From NCBI GenBank assembly GCA_003008705.1, contig PDUO01000033.1, positions 189,223 through 253,222 on the forward strand: 64,000 nucleotides of DNA, written 5' to 3'. The notes under the pieces are model-generated. The model was given only the letters and a program-made list of their open reading frames with translations, had not been told where the DNA came from and did not search any database. Position 1 is the first letter of the stretch. The number at the start of each line of letters is the position of its first letter. The position numbers and the translations under genes were made by a program. The stretch comes from Pezicula radicicola (Eukaryota; Ascomycota; Leotiomycetes; Helotiales; Dermateaceae). This document shows positions 57,227-64,000 of this stretch, one piece after another.

Positions 57227-57774
57227 TCAACACTCAAAAATGTAACATCCGCTACCATAAAACGTCCCGGAATCTATTCCGCCGGCCAATTTTAAAACCT
57301 TGACTCCACTATCATAACACGTGCAATCATACCCAACCGTCGCATTCGTATTGCTCTCATGTATTCCAAAGGACCGGTAGTAATTACCTACCCGGTCCTG
57401 ACAATACACTGCACAGTCACTAGCGGACCCTTGGACAGGTTGATTCAGCCTAGAAGTTGTGTGCCCTCAGCGATCAGTCACCGCATACGATTCAAACCAA
57501 CTCATGTATGTTCCAGTCATCGTAGGAATCATGGGAAGCTAAATAGGCAAGGCAAGGCAAAGCAGAGAAGAGCGACGACTTGCCACATGTTAACAGGAAC
57601 AATGCCTCTTTGAGTGATGGTTCCTTGAGTACCGCATTCCGCACCGTTGGATGGTAAGACGGAGATGGCTTGGCAATTGCTCGAATTGCCAGTAGAAGTA
57701 GTACCGGTGGTGCCTGTGAGGCTAGCAGCTTGTGTAGCCATAGTTGCGGCGGGGAAGTCTGCTGCAACTAGCAT
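57227..57774 (-). CDS. Small secreted cysteine-rich protein, second effector candidate (5' end uncertain)
   Basis: Two exons on the minus strand. Exon 1 (from about 57830 or the ATG at 57774) reads TIIASLVALGAMLVAADFPA, signal-peptide-like, then Thr/Ser/Gly-rich sequence with NCQAI and ECGTQ, ending near GIVPVNM. Exon 2 (about 57450-57227) reads SASDCAVYCQDRVGNYYRS, VGYDCTCYDSG, and ends GSGCYIFEC. Eight cysteines in all. A full-length signal peptide starting MxFSTII would need one extra base upstream of 57774 (ATG-TA-TTTTC), so the true start is either 57774 with a shorter hydrophobic leader or the gene is 5'-frameshifted. Exact intron ends were not resolved. Confidence 0.5.
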
Positions 57775-58070
57775 AGCTCCTAGTGCGACTAAGCTCGCGA
57801 TAATAGTTGAAAATACATCTTAATATTAATAAATACATTCTATTTATTATTGGGTATAGTTTAACAGCAAAAGGAACATGGGTGTTACATAGAAATTAGT
57901 AAATTGTAGTTCTAAGATTCTATTTAAAATGTATTAGACGAAAATTTTCTATAGATAAACAAAAAGCACAATGATGTGTTGTGCCACAAAGAAAGTAGTA
58001 TCAAATGCTGCGGCGAGAAACTTATACAAAAACACAAATTCCGAGTTGAAATAGTCTTCCAATTTGGACC

Positions 58071-60117
58071 TTAGCCTTGTGACAGTCCAGCGTCATGTTT
58101 CGACAAATAAGAATTGACGTAGATGTCAAGTGAGTTGCGCCGTGAAGAACAGTGGGCTGGAGTGTAGTTCATTACTGGTTTAAATCTAGGCGAGCTTTCC
58201 GTTCTACGCCAACCATTAGCACGGTGGTCAATAACCTCGCTTGGAACAAGATTTACTCGCAGGAGGAGGTTACTTACCCAAAGAAATGGGGTGATTATAA
58301 CCGTTACGGCAGAAACTGCGATAGCTGGGGCGTATACTTGATTTAACGCGCTAATGATAGCCTCCATGAACTCAGTACGAGCCTCAGCGGTGAGCTTCTC
58401 AAAGAGGATACTGCTGGTTCCACCAAGGAGAGTTGAAACTTCGCTACGAAGTTCTTCGGGGAGAAGGGGTGTGACGTTTTTGACTCCAATATTTTGAAAT
58501 ATCATGCCGGCGACTGAGATGAAAAATACGATACCCATTCCTTGGGCAAGACTCAGGACGCCTACTGCGTCAAAGACTTCGTCGGGAGCAACCACGGCGG
58601 GGGCCGTGGCAAATGAACTCAAGAGGAAACAACCACCTCCAACGCCCACAAGGATGCTGTAACCATAGATAGCTGAGATGGATGTTGAGGTTTTAACGGT
58701 ATCTATGGGATATATTAGTGAACAGGAACTGAATCTCAAGAGGAAAACTTACACAAAAGCGCAACTCCAACAAGAGAGCTTGCAGCACCAAAGAAATACC
58801 AGGGCATGTAGTATCGTAGCTTTGACATGGTGGAACCACTGAGAATCGAAAATATGATAATCATGAAAACGAAAGGGAGGAGCCGGATTGCAGCAGTCAA
58901 CGCAGATTCTCCGCGCGTAAATTGGAAAAGGAGGGGAATGTAGTATATCGGGATCTAGGAGCGTTAGTGCTTAATCGTATATTATTGTTGGGGAAAATCA
59001 TATACGTATACAGCCCCAGCTGCAGCAAATGTTGCAAACTGGAGGATGCCCAGCCTCCAGTTCTTAAGTAGAGCCGTCGGGTACATCTTGTTTTTGTCGT
59101 CGATAAATGGATGGAAAGTCTGTGTTAGAACGAAAACAACAAGAATGACTCCGGTAAACACCCAGAGGACAATTAGATTAGCTGAATCCCAGGCGTAGTA
59201 ACTTCCGCCAAAGTTGAGGGCAATAATGAACGAGACACCCCATCCACAGAATACGGCGATGCCAAGCCAATCAATCCGCTTAAACTTCTCCCGAATTGTC
59301 AGAGTTGGCTCAAGGTTCAATGAGGGCAGGATAAAAAGCATGGCGGGCGCAAATACGGCAGCTACAGGTAGATTGATATAGAAGCCCCATCTCCAAGTCG
59401 CGGCGCCATCGGCAAATGCTCCTCCAACCTGTCATTTGAATCAGTCCTGCAGAGAATGGAAACTCCACTCAAAAACTCACGATTGGTCCCAAAACGGTTC
59501 CCAAACCCCAGACTGGCGTTATGAGAGAGATGTAGAAGGGCCGCTCTTTCGGCGTCGTCAAGGCGCTAAAGAAGCTGATACTACCCATGTACATGCCACT
59601 TCCCCCAATCCCGGCGATCGCTCTGCCAACTATGAGCGTATCCATTGTTGGTGCAGCTCCAGCAATGGCACTCCCAATCTCAAAAAGTAACACATGGCCA
59701 ATGTATAACCACTTGATGTTAAAGAGCGAGTATGCCTTAGTCCAAGGAAGTTGCAGTGTCGCTGCAGGAAGTACGAAGGCGGCGCCCAGCCACGGGAATT
59801 TATTCAGCTCGCCAAGGTCGTTCACAATATTTGGCTGGACATCAGCGACCTGTAGATGCAAAGTTAGGTCTCGGTTGTCTCTCAGAATGCCTTGGGTGGG
59901 ATCATCATACCACCGTGGTGTCCAGGGAAAAAAGAAATGTTGATGATAGGATAGCGCCAACAACAATCACCCATTTGATACCCCGAAGCTCTCGTGTCGC
60001 GCCAGGATCCTGATTGTCACCTTGCCGCGTAACAGATTGATCTTCTGGCGAAGGTGGTTTAGATGCGGGTAATATGAAATTCGCTCGAGCTGCCTTCTCT
60101 GAATCGGTTGAAGTCAT
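58071..60117 (-). CDS. DHA2-family MFS multidrug/toxin efflux pump (14 TM)
   Basis: Start MTSTDSEKAARANFILPASK at 60117. Introns 59850-59910, 59429-59480, 58955-59005 and 58703-58752 leave one intact frame, 610 aa (a GTAAGT donor near 58283 may define a further small intron). Marks of DHA2: LFSLDTTVVADVQPNIVNDL (motif D1), FPWLGAAFVLPAATLQLPW, FEIGSAIAGAAPTMDTLIVGRAIAGIGGSG (motifs A/B), PVWGLGTVLGPIVGGAFAD (motif C, antiporter), then TWRWGFYINLP. Such pumps commonly accompany PKS clusters and export the product at the plasma membrane. Its neighbour here is a dead PKS, so the pump has outlived its cluster or serves another role. Confidence 0.85.
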
Positions 60118-60234
60118 GGCGTTGATGATACCCTTGAGTCTCGACCTGAAGATATGCCAACCAGAGGGAATTTTCTCTTTGGTTTTAAAGAACAAAGCAA
60201 GACGATTTCAAAGCAAAGAATTCATAAATACCCA

Positions 60235-60320
60235 TTCATCTCGCGCATATGCGCTGGACTAGGTTAGCGTTCATCTCGTGTATATACGCTGGATTAGGTT
60301 AGCGTTCATCTCGCGTAGCT
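60235..60320. repeat. 35-bp tandem repeat, ~2.4 copies
   Basis: Unit ttcatctcgcgcatatgcgc... ggttagcg begins at 60235, 60270 and (partial) 60305; copies differ by C/T or G/A changes. It lies directly upstream of the efflux pump start. Confidence 0.7.
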
Positions 60321-61134
60321 TCAAACGTAGGGAACCCGCAGCGGGTAGACGGCCTAACAGTTGCTGGCATGGTATGGCAGGCAAATGACACATCATAGGG
60401 CAGCTTGAATCCATTCTCTATTCTAAGTACATGCCCATCTTGTCCAAGAATATATCCGTTCCCATTCCCATTCCCACAACCGTCAGTCATCAACGAGATT
60501 TCTATTTGCTATGTTAATCGATACAAGTATCTTCCGCCCTAAGTCCTCATCAGCAGCTTTGATGGCGCTGGTCCCTAATAGATCAGACACAAAGCCGCTA
60601 AACCCCGATCCTAGGCAGCGCAGGAAACGGGCTGTAAAAGTACCATGTAGGTAGATCTTAGCCCCTTCCTACCGCTAGTATCGCATCCCACACCCTTCGA
60701 ATCTCTTCGGCAAGATCATTGACGCTGGTAAACTATTTCAGCGACAATCCTGCTAATTCTTCGAAGACACTGAAGAAAAGCTTATCTCCCTTCAAATTAT
60801 AATCCCTCTCGAACTTGAGCCACATCTCCCTCCTACACGTGCAATTGTTGGCAGAGATTTAGATAGACCCTTGAAGGCTGCCCTCTAATCCCCCCAATGC
60901 GAGGTCGTTCTTGTTGTTATAGTAACAAAGATCATCTTGGTATTGCTGGCGCTCAGCTGCTGTGGCACCTGGATGTGGCTCCGTGGGCATCGAGCAGCGC
61001 CCCATAATCAAATCCCACACTCCCTCCTTTCTTATGGCTGCCCGTACAGCTCGAACCCATTCAGGATAGTTCGAAACGCCCCTTAGCTTTATAATGTTGT
61101 TGAATGAAGAACCAGTTCCAATACATCGACGCAC
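60299..61134 (-). mobile_element. Ty1/copia retrotransposon gag relic
   Basis: Frame from 61134 reads LRGVSNYPEWVRAVRAAIRK, EGVWDLIMG, then LALGGLEGSLQGSI; after a stop it continues MWLKFERDYNLKGDKLFFSVFEELAGLSL, and, later in another frame, GFKLPYDVSFACHTMPATV. This is the Gag (UBN2-type) order of copia elements: substrate-like NYPxW block, short helix, Y...G...FS...L.LSL block. No protease, integrase or reverse transcriptase and no LTR pair were found. It separates the PKS relic from the pump. Confidence 0.6.
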
Positions 61135-61143
61135 TTTGCCGCT

Positions 61144-63637
61144 CTAGGAATTGTGGACTAATGAAGACATGGGCGATGATGAGAGATGTCGTTTTGAACT
61201 GGACACTTCGACTCCCCAATATCTCTTCATGATATGAAGAGAAATGATTTGGACAATTGTATCCGGACCTTCGGAGATGACTGATTTGAGAGTTCTCGTG
61301 AAATAATTCCCAGAACCATGGCTAGATAATGTTTCTAACAAGTGCTCGACTGTCGCTCGGATTCCACTGAAGCGAGAGTCGTCATACTACTATAGTAAGC
61401 ATCCACTGTGTCATCAGAACTTAGTGTAGCAGCGAGATTGGCAGGCTCGACACCGAAAATAATCTGAGAATCACCAATACGGACATTCTCGCGTGAAGGC
61501 ACTGGCTGCAATAATGCCGTCTCAAAGCCCCGAAGCATTTCTCTCTCGTCAATCCCGTACATGCCTTTGCGTAAAAAGTGCCATCTCGGTATTCTTGTTC
61601 TCTGCAACGACTCCAACATCCAAGATCACAGCCAAAGTCAAGGAAGTGGCAGCAAGTCCGTTCAAGTTCCGGCTCCAGGCCAGAAAGTCGAGGAAACTGT
61701 TACCCGTGCAATAATTGGATTGACCAGGATTTCCGAGAACAGCAGAGATAGAACTTGTCATAACAAAAAAGTTAAGTGGGGTACCGCCGAGAGCTTTGTG
61801 AAGGCTGATGGCACCTAGCATCTTCGGATTCACAGTAGCGGTAAATTTGTCATATGTCATTCCGTCAAACATACCGTCCTATGAAGCAAGTTAGCATGAG
61901 CACTGTAAACGAGAACTACACCAACTACATGTAGAACCATGGCTGCGTGGACCACCCCCCGAATCCGTTGCTTGCTGCTGATAGTAGAGATCGCTTTCTC
62001 CACTTCCTCATTCGAAGCAACTGCTCGGAAGACTTGGACATTTACACCCGATTTCTTAAGTTCCTCGACATTTGTGCAGCCTCTGGCTTATCTGCACCTG
62101 ACCACGAGATGAAGGCAAAATTTCGGGCGCCTCTGTCTTTCATCCAAGTGGTCAGACTGCGACCAAGACCACCAAGGCAGCCGACAAGGACATATGTAGC
62201 ATCTGGTGAGAGTTGAAGTCTCTCGTTGCGAGCTTGAACCCATAAAATGGGTTAGAATTGCTCAGAGGATTTTGAATTTCCACTCACCAACATAGAACTT
62301 TCATCGTAATTGTAAGTCGCAACCAAAGCCGGAGCAGCAGGGAACATTGCGGAAAAGCTCTCCACGTCCTTCAGTGTGCCGATGTCAACTATCACTGGTC
62401 TGTCATAGACAAGGCTTTTGTTCGTTGCAAGGAGCTCTAAGCTCTTTTGCAGAACAAAATTGTTCGCGGTGGGTATCTGCTTCTGAAGAGCATTAACGCT
62501 AGTTGGTAGGAAAGAGACACCTTTGGAGAATGGGAGAGTGTCCAAGGTCTTGGGAATGGCACCGCCCGATAGCACAAATCGACTCCTGGTCGGCATGTTT
62601 CTCCAAACTTCTGTAGCCGAGGCTGAGAAGTCATTTGAAATCACAACAAAAGCTTTGTCGTCATATGAGAGAAGTGAAATCACTCGTTTGAGCTCGTCAG
62701 CAAGGTATACTGTCTCTAGAGACACGTGATACTTGGCTACAATCTCCTTACGGTCCTCCTCCTTGTTGACGACAAGTCCGAGTGTAAATCCGAATGCTCA
62801 GCCAAGTTGTATGATGGTTCCGGTGACCGAGAGTGGCATGGGAAAAACCAGTACAGATTCACCAGCTTCGACTTTTCCAGTCTTGAGAATAGCATCCACA
62901 GCCAAGGTTAAGCTAGGAAGACTAGCAGCTAGATCTGTCGGTTCAAAGCCTGTGGCATCGACGAAGGAACCTACAGGAACCCTCAGGACTGTGGAGTACC
63001 TATGATGGACGCTTGTAACCACATTTCGAGCAACCCAATTGTGGTCAACTCCCTGTCCAACTCTCAAGATCCTACAAATGACAAATTTGGTTCGTGATTT
63101 ATTGGGCTGCAGGTCGGCTTTCTGGAAGTCATTGGCGATGACCTGCAACTCGACCTCAAAACCGCTCAGTGTGTCTGCGGGGGACAGAGGGGATTGGAAA
63201 ACAAGTTTGCCATTGTCAATCGTTCCTACGAGCGGGCTCTTCGCTGGTAGCACAACCTCCTGAGGAGGATCACTGGTAGTGGCGAATTTCTCGTTCAAAG
63301 TTTCGTTTGCAACAATGCGTAGAATATGAATAACACCGCTGTTGAGCCAGAATTCTGTATCGGCGCCTGAGTTCTTGGTGGCCACAGTTTTCAGTGACTC
63401 GACGAGTGTTTGACTGACAAGGTTCAAATTCTCCAGATCAAAGTCTAGGAGGCTTATATTTGCTGCGGCCTGCTCGGACCTGATAGCACGAAGAATGCCC
63501 TGGACCATGCCTCCTAAGACGGGCTTGCCTTCGTTTACGCCTGCAGTAAGCCATACCAATGGTAGACCACTGTTGATAATCTTCTTCAAAGTCTCAAAGG
63601 TTTCCTTGTTGAGAGCGGATAAGAATGTCCCTTCCAT
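61144..63637 (-). pseudogene. Highly reducing polyketide synthase relic (ER-KR portion)
   Basis: Begins abruptly in the pre-ER linker (FLSALNKETFETLKKIINSG, LVWLTAGVNEGKPVLGGMVQGI). Follows an ER domain (LVFQSPLSPADTLSGFEVEL, TGKVEAGESVLVFPMPLSVTG), then KR with TYVLVGCLGGLGR (first Gly of the usual GGxGGxGR changed to Cys), GVVHAAMVLH, SSISAVLGNPGQSNYCTGN with the catalytic Tyr, and GMYGIDEREMLRGFETAL; it fades in the ACP linker at DDSRFSGIRATVEHLLETL. Damage: TGA at 62798-62800, a -1 shift near 62085, an extra T in an A5/T5 run at 61573-61577 and a shift near 61390. KS, AT, DH and ACP are absent. Two introns remain recognisable. Confidence 0.75.
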
Positions 63638-64000
63638 GTTGTAAATAACAACCTTTTTTGTTTGAAGTTTATAAATCCCTTTTATAATATAAAAGGGTTA
63701 TAGTATAAGAGATAGAAGGTAAACTCTAAACACTTAATTCTTATAACTATTTAAAAAGCCTTTAGCTTATTAACCCATTTATTTATAATAGATGTAGCTA
63801 CTAGGTAGAACTCTTTATCTTAATATTAAAACCAAGGGAATTAGTTAAAGACCTTGCTATATTTTAGCCTATAGTACTTCTCTAACACTTAAAGATGTAC
63901 AAGATCAATCCTTTCCTAGACTCTAACATCTTCTGCCCTTTGTGTATTAGTTAAAGGAGAGTAAGTAGATCTCTAAGAGGCTTCTAAAAACCTTAATCGT
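63638..64000. repeat. AT-rich RIP-like tract truncating the PKS
   Basis: The PKS similarity ends at 63637 and gives way at once to TA-rich, non-coding DNA that runs to the window edge, including ttataatataaaagggttat. Likely a RIP-mutated repeat at the rearrangement border. Confidence 0.55.

Noticed and set aside
1..64000. CRISPR arrays, tRNA or rRNA genes, bacterial operon signals
   Set aside because: No regularly spaced direct repeats or tRNA-like cloverleaf seen by eye, and intron structure shows the DNA is fungal; a covariance-model scan could still find a tRNA.

Overview
The window is nuclear DNA of a filamentous ascomycete (Pezizomycotina). Coding regions are broken by many short introns (mostly 44-100 bp) with GTAAGT/GTATGT-type donors, CTAAC-type branch sites and CAG/TAG acceptors. 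Gene families are fungal (fungal_trans regulators, a Vrg4-type GDP-mannose transporter, HR-PKS remnants, effector-like secreted proteins). Between gene islands lie AT-rich, TA-rich tracts with decayed copies whose differences are transitions, the mark of repeat-induced point mutation (RIP). No tRNA, rRNA or CRISPR array was seen. One ambiguous base lies at 46844. The genus cannot be named from the sequence.

Region 1 (1-22000) is gene-rich and looks like a catabolic cluster for a phenolic compound: a P450 (cut by the left edge), an EthD-domain protein, a zinc alcohol dehydrogenase, a dihydroxybenzoate-decarboxylase-type amidohydrolase (one +1 frameshift), an alpha/beta hydrolase, a carotenoid/stilbene cleavage oxygenase, a TauD-type dioxygenase and an SVOP-like MFS importer. 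The plausible logic is uptake (MFS), hydroxylation (P450), C=C cleavage to aldehydes (oxygenase), aldehyde/alcohol oxidation or reduction (ADH), ester hydrolysis and ring-carboxyl removal. Inside it sit a truncated GDP-mannose transporter butted against a fungal_trans regulator that lacks a DNA-binding domain and carries a frameshift, a decayed second P450, and a UPF0643 gene.

Region 2 (22000-49900) is mostly gene-poor. It holds one intact six-exon putative secreted protein (22042-23498), an intact 526-aa protein with coiled-coil tail (35497-37164), and many relics: kinase-like genes, a RIP-decayed membrane protein, a Zn2Cys6-like fragment next to a MITE, a PKS KS-AT fragment, a LysM-like secreted protein relic, and two short TIR elements.

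Region 3 (49900-57800) is effector-like: a 114-aa eight-cysteine secreted protein, a celp0028-like secreted protein, a second eight-cysteine secreted protein, and a lineage-specific acidic protein, set among nested TIR transposons and RIP tracts.

Region 4 (58000-64000) is a dead polyketide locus: an intact 14-TM DHA2 drug-efflux gene next to the broken ER-KR half of a highly reducing PKS, with a Ty1/copia gag relic between them.

Overall the layout is compartmentalised: an intact metabolic island flanked by RIP-worn, transposon-rich DNA carrying secreted proteins and the debris of biosynthetic genes.
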